Numbered from the stretch's first letter, positions 26,612-35,908 are shown. The stretch is DNA of 64,000 nt from CAUZIZ01 sp965218775 (GCA_965218775.1 CBDCLS010000006.1:744001-808000), one strand, 5' to 3'. Made by a program: numbers and translations. Notes: generated by a model not told the origin, from the letters alone.

Positions 26612-27263
26612 CGATGATCCCTCTTTGTCTCATCACCTTGAGGACTCTCCCAAAGACTTGCTGCGGTGTCCCGGAAGCGTCGATCAGGGCGATCCGTTGC
26701 GTCTCGCGCTCAGCCAGCAGCCGGTAGCCTTCCTGGACCTTCCGGTGAAAATCCACTTCCTCTGCTTCGAAGCGGCCGTAGTCTTGGTTTCCCTCTTTGG
26801 TATTTCTGTCCCGGGCGCGGCCCAATCCAAGCGCTACTTCGACGACGAGGACGAGCGTCAAGTCCGGCATCCTGATGTCCAGTAACCTGGCCAACTCGTC
26901 AATCCTGGAGTAGCCGATTCCTCGGGCATGGCCCTGGTAGGCCAGGGTGGCGTCGTGGTAACGATCACACAGGACGTGAAGACCTTGATTCAGCGATGGT
27001 TCGATGACCTGTTTGATATGTTGATATCGGTCTGCCAGATAGAGGAGAAGCTCCGACAGCGGCTCCCTTGCCGGACCGTCTGTCCTCAATAGGATCTGCC
27101 TGAGGTCAGATCCGAACTGGGTCCCACCCGGTTCCCTGGTCGATATGAAAGGGAGGTTTCGAGTCCTGAATTCTTGTCCGAGTAACCTTAGCTGGACGCC
27201 CTTGCCCGAGCCCTCAATGCCCTCGAGGGTAATGAATCTGGGTGTTTCTGTTGTAGTCGGCAT
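26601..27263 (-). CDS. tmk: Thymidylate kinase
   Basis: dTMP kinase of 220 residues, forming dTDP for DNA synthesis. It starts FITLEGIEGSGKGVQLRLLG with the P-loop, followed by TREPGGTQFGSDLRQILL (DRX/ERX region), CDRYHDATLAYQGHARG, and a lid region with arginines (RARDRNTKEGNQDYGRFE). It heads the tmk-holB-ricT operon, opposite to yggS. Confidence 0.95.
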   Translation of the reverse strand: MPTTTETPRFITLEGIEGSGKGVQLRLLGQEFRTRNLPFISTREPGGTQFGSDLRQILLRTDGPAREPLSELLLYLADRYQHIKQVIEPSLNQGLHVLCDRYHDATLAYQGHARGIGYSRIDELARLLDIRMPDLTLVLVVEVALGLGRARDRNTKEGNQDYGRFEAEEVDFHRKVQEGYRLLAERETQRIALIDASGTPQQVFGRVLKVMRQRGIIGDC

Positions 27264-27314
27264 TCTTCAGACTGGAGTGCTTACGATCATCCGACCCTGA
27301 GACACGCCTCCGCG

Positions 27315-27327
27315 CCAGTGTACTAAG
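27315..27327. repeat. Solo family B end next to CTAAG
   Basis: CCAGTGTA followed by CTAAG, identical to the right end of family B. No matching left end is present, so this is a remnant. Confidence 0.4.
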
Positions 27328-27356
27328 GATCAAGGTCGGAGGATCCTCTGATCCCT

Positions 27357-27388
27357 TTGATATACTAGCATGGGCTTTTGGGTATACT
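27357..27388 (+). promoter_or_regulatory. Candidate leaderless promoter of yggS
   Basis: TTGATA (27357-27362) and TATACT (27383-27388), separated by 20 bp, longer than usual. The -10 box ends 7 nt before the GTG at 27395, so transcription should begin on the start codon itself. No ribosome site precedes that GTG. Confidence 0.45.
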
Positions 27389-27394
27389 GGCCTC

Positions 27395-28090
27395 GTGGTA
27401 GATATTGCCTCCAACCTGGAGTGCCTACGTCAGCGCATCGATTCAATTGCTCGCTCCTGTGGACGGCGTCCCGAATTGATCGATCTGCTGGCAGTCTCGA
27501 AGACCTTTCCTGCCGATGTTGTCGAGCAGGCATATCAAGTCGGACAGACTTCCTTTGGGGAGAACAAGGTGCAGGAGGCGAGGTTGAAGATCCCAGCGGT
27601 CGGGACAAAGGCGATTCAGTGGCACCTGATTGGGAATCTTCAGCTCAACAAGGTGCGGAGAGCCGTGGAGCTCTTCGATGTCATTCAGACGCTGGATCGG
27701 GAACAGGTCGTGCTGAAGGTTGCCCGTTGTGCCCAAGAACTGAGGAAGAAGGTCGCCGTCTATATTCAGGTCAATGTCGGATCGGAAGATCAAAAGCACG
27801 GGGTCGAGCCCGGCGCCGTCAAGCAGTTGGTCACATTGGCTGATCGTCAACCCAGTCTTGACTTGTTGGGACTCATGGCAATCCCGCCCCACCAGAAGGA
27901 TCCGGAAGGTTCTCGTCCCTACTTCCAGAAGCTGGCCGCCTTGATGGCCGACGTCAATGGAGACCGGCCCGAACCGCTGACTCGACTCTCGATGGGAATG
28001 AGCCATGACTATTCCGTGGCGATCGAGGAAGGAACAACGCTTCTGCGGATCGGTTCGGCAATCTTCGGACCACGTGCGCCGCTGGCATGA
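27395..28090 (+). CDS. yggS: YggS-family pyridoxal-phosphate homeostasis protein
   Basis: PLP-binding protein of 231 residues (PLPBP/PROSC family), a single-domain TIM barrel without known catalysis that keeps vitamin B6 and amino-acid pools balanced. Motifs: LLAVSKTFPADVVEQAY with the PLP lysine, FGENKVQEA, WHLIGNLQLNK, VNVGSEDQKHGVEP, LMAIPP, and SMGMSHDYSVAIEEGTTLLR with the phosphate-binding site. GTG start; see the promoter entry. It is coupled to yggU by a 4-bp overlap. Confidence 0.95.
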   Translation: MVDIASNLECLRQRIDSIARSCGRRPELIDLLAVSKTFPADVVEQAYQVGQTSFGENKVQEARLKIPAVGTKAIQWHLIGNLQLNKVRRAVELFDVIQTLDREQVVLKVARCAQELRKKVAVYIQVNVGSEDQKHGVEPGAVKQLVTLADRQPSLDLLGLMAIPPHQKDPEGSRPYFQKLAALMADVNGDRPEPLTRLSMGMSHDYSVAIEEGTTLLRIGSAIFGPRAPLA

Positions 28091-28383
28091 CGCTGAAGAT
28101 CCATGAAAAGCGGGGACTTGTGTGTTTCAGGGTCCGTGTTCAGCCGAGCGCGCGGAGGAACGAGATCATGGGTCTCTGGAATGGGTCGTTGAGAATCAAG
28201 GTCGCGGCTCCGGCCCAGGATCTGCGGGCGAACCGCGAACTCCTGGAGTTTCTCGCCGATACGTTGCACTTGCCTATACATCGGCTGGCTGTTGTCCGAG
28301 GTGACCGATCTAGGGAGAAGACGATCGGAGTGAGAGGTCTGAGCCGGCTCGAATTGAGCCGGTCTTTGGGGGCTCATTTTTAG
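28087..28383 (+). CDS. yggU: YggU-family DUF167 protein
   Basis: Small protein of 98 residues with the DUF167 core: VRVQPSARRNEIMG, LRIKVAAPAQDLRANRELLE, and VVRGDRSREKTIGVRGL. The biochemical role is unknown. The ATG overlaps the stop of yggS; the yggS-yggU pairing is common in bacteria. The unassigned gap 28384-28497 precedes nrdJ. Confidence 0.88.
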   Translation: MTLKIHEKRGLVCFRVRVQPSARRNEIMGLWNGSLRIKVAAPAQDLRANRELLEFLADTLHLPIHRLAVVRGDRSREKTIGVRGLSRLELSRSLGAHF

Positions 28384-28497
28384 ATCGCACGCTGACTTTG
28401 CACTCGCACGAAATGGGATGGCTCCTGGGCCAGATTTTTATCAGAGGGGCCTGCTAATATTCGTGCCCTCAATCGAAAATTCTGAACGGGAGATAGC

Positions 28498-31218
28498 ATG
28501 AAGAAAGTGGCAAAGAAAGAGGGCGTAAAGTCGGGTTTGAGCTTGAAGAGATTTTTTACGAAGTCTGGAGCACACCCTTTCGACCAGGTGGAGTGGGAGA
28601 ATCGAAGTGCGAAGATCACCGATTGGAAGACCGGAAAGGTAAGCTTCAGTCAAGAGGGCCTCGAGTTTCCGAAGTTCTGGTCTCAACGCGCCACCGATAT
28701 CGTTGCCAGCAAATACTTTCGTGGACACATCGGGAACCCGAATCGGGAGCACAGCGTCAGGCAGTTGATTGGAAGGATTGTCAACACCATGAGTGACTGG
28801 GGCGAGAAGATGAACTACTTCGCGACGCCGCAGGACGCCGAGACCTTCAATCATGAACTATCGTATCTTCTGGTGAATCAGATGGCGGCCTTCAACTCCC
28901 CCGTGCAGTTCAATGTAGGCATCAAGCCGCGGCCTCAGTGCTCCGCCTGCTTCATCAACAGCGTCGACGATTCGATGGAGCACATCATGCGGCTGGCTAG
29001 GACAGAGGCGATTATCTTCAAGGGAGGATCCGGTTCGGGTGTCAACCTTTCGAAGATTCGTGCCTCGTCTGAGCCTCTGGCGGCAGGCGGGTTTGCGTCG
29101 GGTCCTGTTTCTTTCATGAGGGGCTATGACAGTTTCGCCGGTGCGATCAAGTCTGGTGGAGCCACGCGTCGCGCCGCCAAGATGGTGATCCTCAACGCCG
29201 ACCATCCGGACATTGAAGAGTTCATCTGGTGTAAGGCCAAAGAAGAAAAGAAGGCACAGCAGCTGATCGAATTAGGTTACGACGACTCCATCGACGGCGA
29301 AGCCTATCGAACAGTACAGTTTCAGAATGCAAATAACAGCGTGAGCGTCACGGACGATTTCATGAGAAGTGTCGTCAGTGACGGCACTTGGCGCACCCGC
29401 AGAGTGACCGATGGAGGGGAGGTCGACACCTTCAAGGCCAAGGACCTCATGAGCGCGATTGCCGACGCTACCTGGGAGTGTGGAGATCCGGGGCTCCAGT
29501 TCTGGAGCACCCTGAACAACTGGCATACCTGCCCTAACAGTGGGCCCATAGATGGATGTAATCCGTGCTCGGAATATGTCTTCCTGGATAATTCAGCCTG
29601 TAATCTCTCCTCTCTCAACCTGATCAAGTTTCTGAATGAGGACGGCCAGTTCGACCAGGAATCCTTTAAGCATGCGGTGTCGATCATGATCCTGGCCCAG
29701 GAGATCATTGTCGACAATTCAAGCTACCCGACAGAAGAGATTGAGAAGGTCAGCCACAACTATCGAACCTTGGGACTGGGGTATGCCAACCTGGGAGCCT
29801 TCTTGATGGCTCAAGGGCTTCCCTATGACGGCGAACGAGCCCGGAACCTGGCCGCTGCCATCACCGCTCTGATGACTGGTCAGGCTTACCTCACCAGCGC
29901 CGAGATCGCAGGAAGTATGGGGCCCTTTCCCGGATTCGAGGACAATCGGATACCCATGATGGGTGTGATCCACAAGCACCGTGAGTCCCTTTCAAAGATC
30001 GATTCCGCCATGGTTCCCATGGATCTTCTGCATGGCGCCATGGAGGTCTGGGACGAGGCCATCCGCCAGGGTTCCCAGGACGGTTATCGTAATGCTCAGG
30101 TGACCCTGCTCGCTCCAACTGGGACGATCGCCTTCATGATGGACTGTGACACCACCGGCATCGAACCAGACTTTTCCCTGGTCAAGATCAAGAAACTAGT
30201 GGGTGGAGGGACACTGAAGATCGTCAACCATACGGTACCTCGTGCCCTTAAGAAGCTGGGCTACGAGGAGGACGAGGTGAAGGACATTCTTGTCTACATG
30301 GACAAGAGCGAGACGGTCGAGGGCGCGCCCCATCTGAAGGATGAACATCTTCCGGTTTTCGACTGTGCCGACAACCCAGCCAACGGAGTTCGCTCGATCC
30401 AATACCTTGGACACATCAAGATGTGCGGCGCCGTCCAGCCTTTTCTCTCGGGTGCGATTTCTAAAACCATCAATCTTCCCTCTTCGGCAACTGCTAGTGA
30501 GATAATGGATGCCTACGTCGAGGGTTGGAAGCATGGCATGAAGTCGATCTCGATCTATCGTGATGGTTGCAAGCTGGTCCAACCCCTCTCCTCAAAGGAA
30601 TCGTTGCCCCAGGTGGCGGCTATAACTCCTCGCCGCAATATGCCCAAGGACCATCCCGCCTTGCAGCATGAGTTCAGGATCAGAGGGTTCAAGGGCTTTC
30701 TCACAATGGGGCTGTATCCGGACGACGATCAATTGGGGGAGATCTTCGTCAACTTTGCCAAGCAAGGTTCGACACTTCAGGGAATGGCGATGGCGTGGGC
30801 GATTGCTCTCTCGATGGGTATTCAGCGCGGTGTGCCCTTGGAGGACTACGTTCGCATCTTTGCCCATATGAGCTTCGAGCCTGCCGGTTACACGGATAAT
30901 CCTCAGATTCCCTTTGCTACTTCGATACCCGACTATGTGGTTCGTCACCTGGCTACCAAGTTTCTCAGCCCGGAGACTCAGGAAGGGTTGGGCATCCACC
31001 AGGTCAAGCCCAACGGCAGTGTTCAGAATGGGGTGCAGGTCAGTTTCCCTGACTACCCGGACCCTGATGACGAGCCCAGCGCTGCTCCAGTGGCCGAGTC
31101 CTTCAAAGTCGATGTCCGTGGCGACTATCCTACCTGTATGGGATGTGGAAACCTGATGCAGCGAAACGGTAACTGCTACGTCTGTACTGTATGTGGCAGC
31201 ACTTCTGGCTGCAGCTGA
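28498..31218 (+). CDS. nrdJ: Vitamin B12-dependent ribonucleotide reductase (class II)
   Basis: Adenosylcobalamin-dependent reductase of 906 residues, converting ribonucleotides to deoxyribonucleotides without oxygen. ATG with ribosome site GGGAGA. Seen: first catalytic Cys region KPRPQCSACFINS, the nucleotide-loop KGGSGSGVNLSKIR, the NPCSEYVFLDNSACNLSSLN segment with the radical and redox cysteines and Glu, and APTGTIAFMMDCDTTGIEP. A C-terminal tail carries a zinc-ribbon-like CMGCGNLMQRNGNCYVCTVC and the reducing Cys-rich end. No intein. No cobalamin riboswitch is visible in the 114-nt leader, which is too short for one. Being class II, it lets the cell make DNA precursors with or without oxygen. 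Confidence 0.96.
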   Translation: MKKVAKKEGVKSGLSLKRFFTKSGAHPFDQVEWENRSAKITDWKTGKVSFSQEGLEFPKFWSQRATDIVASKYFRGHIGNPNREHSVRQLIGRIVNTMSDWGEKMNYFATPQDAETFNHELSYLLVNQMAAFNSPVQFNVGIKPRPQCSACFINSVDDSMEHIMRLARTEAIIFKGGSGSGVNLSKIRASSEPLAAGGFASGPVSFMRGYDSFAGAIKSGGATRRAAKMVILNADHPDIEEFIWCKAKEEKKAQQLIELGYDDSIDGEAYRTVQFQNANNSVSVTDDFMRSVVSDGTWRTRRVTDGGEVDTFKAKDLMSAIADATWECGDPGLQFWSTLNNWHTCPNSGPIDGCNPCSEYVFLDNSACNLSSLNLIKFLNEDGQFDQESFKHAVSIMILAQEIIVDNSSYPTEEIEKVSHNYRTLGLGYANLGAFLMAQGLPYDGERARNLAAAITALMTGQAYLTSAEIAGSMGPFPGFEDNRIPMMGVIHKHRESLSKIDSAMVPMDLLHGAMEVWDEAIRQGSQDGYRNAQVTLLAPTGTIAFMMDCDTTGIEPDFSLVKIKKLVGGGTLKIVNHTVPRALKKLGYEEDEVKDILVYMDKSETVEGAPHLKDEHLPVFDCADNPANGVRSIQYLGHIKMCGAVQPFLSGAISKTINLPSSATASEIMDAYVEGWKHGMKSISIYRDGCKLVQPLSSKESLPQVAAITPRRNMPKDHPALQHEFRIRGFKGFLTMGLYPDDDQLGEIFVNFAKQGSTLQGMAMAWAIALSMGIQRGVPLEDYVRIFAHMSFEPAGYTDNPQIPFATSIPDYVVRHLATKFLSPETQEGLGIHQVKPNGSVQNGVQVSFPDYPDPDDEPSAAPVAESFKVDVRGDYPTCMGCGNLMQRNGNCYVCTVCGSTSGCS

Positions 31219-31234
31219 TTCCGTGGAAGGTTAT

Positions 31235-31250
31235 CTAAGCTGAAACTTCA
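31235..31250. repeat. CTAAG-CTGAAACTTCA motif
   Basis: The 16-bp CTAAGCTGAAACTTCA recurs at 59781-59796, and CTAG-CTGAAAC occurs at 11591. It looks like one end of another CTWAG-targeting repeat; the other end was not found. Confidence 0.3.
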
Positions 31251-31333
31251 TTTACAGGTTCGGACGGAAGAAAGACGTAACCCAGTGGTTGTGCGCGAGA
31301 AACTGCCAGGATTATGGGGCCGATTTTCAGGCC

Positions 31334-32164
31334 TCAGTGATCGAAAAAGGGCATTCGGAACTGCTTGGAAATTCCGATGATTAGCCCGTAGCAAGGATCC
31401 GTGTCTCGGAAGCCGACCAAAGCTCCAACGTCCCAATAGAGTCCTCCCCCCTGAATCTGGGCTCCCAGACGTAGACGTGATTGTTCCTCTGTCCCGATAC
31501 CGCCCGGACCGAGTCTCCCATAGGTGTCAGCGATGACGACGATCTGGGGATTGACCGGGTAGATCAGGCCAAAACCATATGAGAAGAGATCGTCTTGCGC
31601 CGCTGCGTCTACAGGGTCTCCCAGGAGGGCTAATCCCAGATTGCTTATAAGACGCAGCTTTCCCAGACTTTTTTCGAAAACCAGACTGGAGAAGAAGTTG
31701 GTTTCATCATTTCCCAGCCCACTTTCATTGGAGGTGTTTGGGAGTTGAACGGCGAAACGGGTTGCGAGTGCCGGGGCTCCAGGACGCTCATCCAGCAAGC
31801 GCAGCTTGGTACCCATCGTGAGATCACCCCAGGCGCTGGTGGAGTTCCCTGCGAAGTTGAGAATAGAAGAATGAGGTCCGGGGAAGCGCTCTTCGATATT
31901 CAGTAAATCCTGGAAAGAGCCGAGCATCTGCACCTCGATTCTCTTCCCAGCACCGATCCGCAGGCCATAGACTCCGACTCGAGTCAGATCTCCCTTTAAT
32001 CCAGAGAGCCGGAATACCGAATCCTGGAGGAATTCGACGCCGAACTCAAAGAGGGCATGACCTTCGGGGATGGTTTCGGCAGTCTCGGTCACCAGGGGGC
32101 GTCGCTGGGCCGGAACTTCGAAGGATAGAACAAGGCAGAGGAGTGCGGTCAGAATCAAAATCAC
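31334..32164 (-). CDS. Predicted outer-membrane beta-barrel protein
   Basis: Protein of 276 residues with an N-terminal signal (ILILTALLCLVLSFEVPAQ) and GTG start. The mature part is rich in alternating beta segments, ends FRMPFFDH, and contains WGDLTMGTKLRLLDE and FAVQLPNTSNESGLGNDETN, like the transporter-type family once called phenol MetA-degradation protein (PF13557-like). It probably forms an outer-membrane channel; the substrate is unknown. It precedes no clear partner; rsmE of the next operon ends 123 bp upstream of its start. Confidence 0.6.
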   Translation of the reverse strand: MILILTALLCLVLSFEVPAQRRPLVTETAETIPEGHALFEFGVEFLQDSVFRLSGLKGDLTRVGVYGLRIGAGKRIEVQMLGSFQDLLNIEERFPGPHSSILNFAGNSTSAWGDLTMGTKLRLLDERPGAPALATRFAVQLPNTSNESGLGNDETNFFSSLVFEKSLGKLRLISNLGLALLGDPVDAAAQDDLFSYGFGLIYPVNPQIVVIADTYGRLGPGGIGTEEQSRLRLGAQIQGGGLYWDVGALVGFRDTDPCYGLIIGISKQFRMPFFDH

Positions 32165-32286
32165 CGAGGCAGTCTATCAGGCCCCAGGTGAGAGTCAACC
32201 GACTTTCGGAGGCAGGACTCGACCTCATTTTTCAACGGCAGTCTACTCCACCGTTTCTGGCTCCAAGTAGCGATCAGAAGTTCGGT

Positions 32287-33036
32287 TCAGGAATGGACTG
32301 AACCCGTTTCGTCGCACAGATCCCCCAGCTCATACTGAAGAATCGAAAGAGCAGCCAGGGCAGCTGTTTCTGTCCGCAGCACCCGGGGACCAAGACAAAC
32401 CGGGGTGACCCTATGTTGATCGAAGATGGCCCGATCCCGGTCGTCCCAACCGCCTTCCGGGCCCACGAAGAGCAGTGATTGCTGGGAACCTCTGTGTTTG
32501 GCCAGTAGATCCCGAAGGCAGGTTCCTCCTGCCTCATCTAGCCTAAATGTCGTCGAGAAGGTCGGCTCTTCAGCCAGGAACTCTTCCAGAGTGACCGGGT
32601 GGCGCAAATGCGGTACTCGGGATTGGCCGCTCTGTTTGACTGCTCCCAGCATTATTTTGTTCCAGCGCGCGATATTGTTCTGTTCGCGACGGTCCCCCAA
32701 TCTCACCTCGGTTCTCCAAGTGATGATGGGCACGACTTCCCAGACTCCAAGTTCAGTGGCCTTCTCGAGGACCCACTCGAACCTGTCCCTTTTGACAAGA
32801 CTCTGTGCCAGCGTCACCTTCAACAACGGCTGCCGCTGTGTCTGAACTGTTTCTACCTTGCCCCACCATCGGCCCTGATCTCGCTCCAGGCGGCAGCGAA
32901 ATTCCTTCCCCAGCCCGTCCAGACCCAGAAACATCTGGCCCGGTTGCAGACGGCGCACACGAACGAGGTGGTGGATTTCTTCCTCGGACAATTCGACCTG
33001 TCTATCGCTGTCGACCGTAACCAAAGCTCGGTACAT
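32287..33036 (-). CDS. rsmE: 16S rRNA (uracil-1498-N3)-methyltransferase
   Basis: SPOUT methyltransferase of 249 residues. The N-terminal PUA-like part (HHLVRVRRLQPGQMF) precedes the trefoil-knot domain with KATELGVWEVVPIITWRTEV, KQSGQSRVP and the SAM-binding VGPEGGWDDRDRAIF and LGPRVLRTETAALAALS. It is last of hrcA-grpE-dnaJ-prmA-rsmE, the usual order. Confidence 0.94.
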   Translation of the reverse strand: MYRALVTVDSDRQVELSEEEIHHLVRVRRLQPGQMFLGLDGLGKEFRCRLERDQGRWWGKVETVQTQRQPLLKVTLAQSLVKRDRFEWVLEKATELGVWEVVPIITWRTEVRLGDRREQNNIARWNKIMLGAVKQSGQSRVPHLRHPVTLEEFLAEEPTFSTTFRLDEAGGTCLRDLLAKHRGSQQSLLFVGPEGGWDDRDRAIFDQHRVTPVCLGPRVLRTETAALAALSILQYELGDLCDETGSVHS

Positions 33037-33078
33037 TTTCCCTCCCGCCTCGATCTCGCCTCAGAAGCTCCATCCTAC

Positions 33079-33912
33079 TTAGACACCAAGCTGGTGGCAG
33101 TACCATCCGTTCTGGGACCAGGACTTCACCAAAGACAGCGCAAACTGATCTAATACCGCCGCTGCCTGATCCTCAGTGAATCCTGACACGATCAGGGTGC
33201 ACCTGGTCAACCTGGCCAGATCCGCAGCTACCTGGCGAAAGATTCCCAGCGTTAGATTGGCGACGACAAGATCGAAGGATCCTCTCAAGATTGCTGGCTC
33301 TCCGGTAAAGAAGCGAATGTTCTCGATCTGGTTACTGAAAGAGTTTCGCCTCGCCTCGGAAGTGGCCTCGGGATCGCTATCCATGGCCACGATTTGAAGG
33401 TTGGCGCTCAGCTTCCGGGCGGCAATGGCTAGAATTCCAGATCCGGTGCCGGCATCGAGTAGGTTGGTTGAGCCAGGGATTAGGGCTGCGAGAGCACACA
33501 GGCAAAGCTGTGTGGACTCGTGAGTTCCCGTGCCGAATGCTCGGCCCGGCTTGATTTTCAGATTCAGAGGATGGAGTTTGGAGGGACTCTCCCAAGGCGG
33601 ATGGATATAGAAGGTAGGTCCCACTGAGAACCCACCAAACTTTTTTCTGTATTCCCTCACCCAATGATTGGGATCGACCCTGAACCGAGTAATCCGAAAC
33701 TCGATAATCAAGTGCTCACGGGCCAGCGCGCTAAGGGAGTCCTCTATGGGCTGGGTTGACTGGGTGGAATTGAAGAAAGCCTTGAAAAGGGTGTGATCCC
33801 CTTGCGAAATCTCCTCTACACCAACCGAATCGAGTTCCCAACAAAGCTCGCTGAAGACATCCGACTGTCCCACGGGAAGAGATGCTTCGACGCAAATCCA
33901 TTCTTGGTGCAA
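33079..33912 (-). CDS. prmA: Ribosomal protein L11 methyltransferase
   Basis: Protein of 277 residues that trimethylates L11. An N-terminal substrate-recognition domain is followed by the Rossmann-fold domain with LKIKPGRAFGTGTHESTQLC, motif I LLDAGTGSGILAIAARKL, and VVANLTLGIF near the active site. It sits between dnaJ and rsmE with short gaps, in one operon. Confidence 0.94.
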   Translation of the reverse strand: MHQEWICVEASLPVGQSDVFSELCWELDSVGVEEISQGDHTLFKAFFNSTQSTQPIEDSLSALAREHLIIEFRITRFRVDPNHWVREYRKKFGGFSVGPTFYIHPPWESPSKLHPLNLKIKPGRAFGTGTHESTQLCLCALAALIPGSTNLLDAGTGSGILAIAARKLSANLQIVAMDSDPEATSEARRNSFSNQIENIRFFTGEPAILRGSFDLVVANLTLGIFRQVAADLARLTRCTLIVSGFTEDQAAAVLDQFALSLVKSWSQNGWYCHQLGV

Positions 33913-33940
33913 AAGGCAAACCGGCGATGAGAACTTCGGA

Positions 33941-35053
33941 CTAGCTGAAGACTTCCTTTACCTTACCGAAGAAGCCGTCCTGGTCCTGATTTTCCTCGTC
34001 TGAAACATCCGCGAGCTGCTGAAAGAGCTCCTTCTGCTCTTTCGTCAAACGCTTTGGGATCGCTACGTTTACTTTGACGAACTGATCTCCCCGACCCCCC
34101 CCGTGAGGACTCGCGACGCCCTTACCCCTGAGGCGGAACACAGTACCGCCTTGGGTGCCTTCGGGAATCTTGAGCCTCTCGTTACCTTCCAGTGAGGGAA
34201 CGGTCATCTGCGTTCCCAGTGCCGCCTGTGAAACAGAGAGGGAGATCTCACAGAAGAGGTGGTTTTGTTCCCTTCGGAAGAAAGGATGTTCTTCGACAGA
34301 TAAAACCACGTAGAGGTCACCTGGAGGTCCTCCCTGGATGCCCGACTCCCCCTCGCCCGAGATCCTGAGCCGAGAACCGTCGTCCACACCCGCTGGGATC
34401 CTGATCTCGAGCACTTTCTCCTTTTTCTCTCTTCCGCTACCCCTGCAGTGCCGGCATGCGTTTTCGACGATCTGACCGGTGCCCTGACACTGGGAGCACG
34501 TCCGACTTATGGTAAAGAAACCCTGTTGATAGCGAACTTGCCCGTCCCCCTTGCATCCGGGACAGGTGGAAGGTATGGAACCGGGTTCCGCACCCGAGCC
34601 CCCGCAGACGCCGCAGCTTTCTTCACGAGGTATCTTTATCTTTGTCTTGCTTCCGAATACCGCTTGCTCGAAAGGAATCTTGAAATCATAGCGCAGGTCG
34701 GCTCCGCGTTGAGCCTGACCTCCCCGGCCCCTTCGAGAGTTGCCGAAGATATCACCGAAGCCGAAAAAGTCTCCGAAGATATCTCCCAGGTCCGAAAACG
34801 GGTCGCCGCCGAACCCTCCCGCACTTGAACTGACCCCAGCGTGGCCGAATCGATCGTACTGAGCTCGCTTCTCAGGGTCCGCGAGCACGCCGTAGGCTTC
34901 TGCCGCCTCTTTGAAGAGTTCTTCAGCTTGGCTGTCGCCTTTGTTCTTGTCCGGATGATACTTGAGTGCGAGCTTTCGATAGGCGCTCTTGAGTTGCTGC
35001 TGATCGGCTCCCTGGTCGACCCCGAGAACCTCGTAATAATCTCTTTTCGACAA
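33941..35053 (-). CDS. dnaJ: Chaperone DnaJ
   Basis: Hsp40 co-chaperone of 370 residues. The open frame extends upstream to 35164, but the TTG at 35053 is the likely start: it begins the J domain (SKRDYYEVLGVDQGADQQQL) and has a CAGGAGA ribosome site about 9 nt before it. The J domain with HPD (KYHPDKNK), the glycine/phenylalanine-rich segment, four CXXCXGXG zinc motifs (CGVCGGSG, CPGCKGDG, CSQCQGTG, CRHCRGSG), and the substrate domain (RLKIPEGTQGGTVFRLRGKG) are all present. It stimulates the ATPase of DnaK; dnaK is not in the window. Confidence 0.96.
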   Translation of the reverse strand: MSKRDYYEVLGVDQGADQQQLKSAYRKLALKYHPDKNKGDSQAEELFKEAAEAYGVLADPEKRAQYDRFGHAGVSSSAGGFGGDPFSDLGDIFGDFFGFGDIFGNSRRGRGGQAQRGADLRYDFKIPFEQAVFGSKTKIKIPREESCGVCGGSGAEPGSIPSTCPGCKGDGQVRYQQGFFTISRTCSQCQGTGQIVENACRHCRGSGREKKEKVLEIRIPAGVDDGSRLRISGEGESGIQGGPPGDLYVVLSVEEHPFFRREQNHLFCEISLSVSQAALGTQMTVPSLEGNERLKIPEGTQGGTVFRLRGKGVASPHGGGRGDQFVKVNVAIPKRLTKEQKELFQQLADVSDEENQDQDGFFGKVKEVFS

Positions 35054-35076
35054 CTTCCGGTCTCCTGAGTGGTTTG

Positions 35077-35139
35077 TCAGTTGGGCGGACAGAGGTTCTT
35101 GGTGCTGCCCGCACCGCAAAAGCACGTGTCCAGGGCCAT
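35077..35139 (-). CDS. Possible 20-residue SEC-C-like micro-ORF
   Basis: A short frame with ATG at 35139 and TGA at 35077, ending 23 nt before dnaJ. It reads MALDTCFCGAGSTKNLCPPN and contains C-X-C-G-X-G-X5-C, the spacing of the SEC-C zinc motif (CPCGSGKKYKKC). A weak GGGGA precedes the ATG. It may be a tiny zinc peptide or the relic of a SEC-C tail; upstream, the frame stays open with further Cys codons but no good start. Unproven. Confidence 0.3.
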   Translation of the reverse strand: MALDTCFCGAGSTKNLCPPN

Positions 35140-35307
35140 TTGTCCCCGACTGGCCAGGGTACAAGTCACTTCAGGCCGGCACCCGAAGACGTCTCGCCAA
35201 GACCGGGTACAAAGCCAGGGCCACTGATTCTTGCCAGGCCAGCTTCTAAGATAAGATCGGCGCCGGTAGTTTTCAAGGAAGGACCCGATCCGACGAGTTC
35301 GACACAG

Positions 35308-35895
35308 CTATTCGCCAGCCTTCGCCTCCACCGGCGGGTGCATGGCTACCTTGACCTGAGAAGCTCGTAATAGACGGCCTCGAATAGTATAGCCCTTCCG
35401 ATACTCGTCTACGATTGCGCCGTCTTCGTGGTCTGTCGTGAATTCCCTGAGGACGGCCTCGTGCACGTTGGGGTCGAATTGAGTTCCGACACCCGGAATC
35501 ACCTGCACATCAAACCTGGTGAGCACAGTTCTGAGCTGAGTCAGAAGCAGCTCATAGCCTTCGTAGAAAGGCCGCAGCTGGGGATCGCCCGAGGCATTGC
35601 TCAGGGTCTCGAGTCCTTTCTCGCAAGCGTCCAGTATCGGCAAAAGCTCGCGGATGGGCCCCGACTGCGACTCCATCCGCGCATCGGCCTTCTCCTTATC
35701 CGTTCGTTTGCGATAGTTGTCAAACTCAGCCTGAGTGCGGAGAAGCAGGTCGTAGTACTTGTTCCGCTCGCTTTCCAGACTCTGCAGAGTGGAGGCGTCG
35801 ACCAGAGTCTCGTTGTCCTCTCGCTGCTCCGGTTTGGCCTTTTTCTTGACTCGGTTTCTGGAGGATCGGTTTCGGCCTTTTTGCTCCTTATTCAT
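35308..35895 (-). CDS. grpE: Nucleotide exchange factor GrpE
   Basis: Protein of 195 residues from the ATG at 35895. The frame extends nine codons further to 35922, but those codons lie inside a remnant of a family A element, so the inner ATG (MNKEQKGRN) is preferred. A charged N-terminus, a coiled-coil of about residues 45-100 (ERNKYYDLLLRTQAEFDNYR), and the C-terminal beta domain with IPGVGTQFDPNVHEAVLREF and GYTIRGRLLRASQVKVA are typical. It releases ADP from DnaK. Confidence 0.93.
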   Translation of the reverse strand: MNKEQKGRNRSSRNRVKKKAKPEQREDNETLVDASTLQSLESERNKYYDLLLRTQAEFDNYRKRTDKEKADARMESQSGPIRELLPILDACEKGLETLSNASGDPQLRPFYEGYELLLTQLRTVLTRFDVQVIPGVGTQFDPNVHEAVLREFTTDHEDGAIVDEYRKGYTIRGRLLRASQVKVAMHPPVEAKAGE

Positions 35896-35908
35896 ACTGT
35901 AAACCTTA

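Noticed and set aside
28384..28497. Possible cobalamin riboswitch before the B12-dependent reductase
   Set aside because: The gap is 114 nt, too short for the roughly 200-nt aptamer, and no B12-box-like sequence was seen.
35054..35164. N-terminal extension of DnaJ to 35164
   Set aside because: The extra 37 residues do not resemble a J domain, and the TTG at 35053 has a good ribosome site and begins the J domain.
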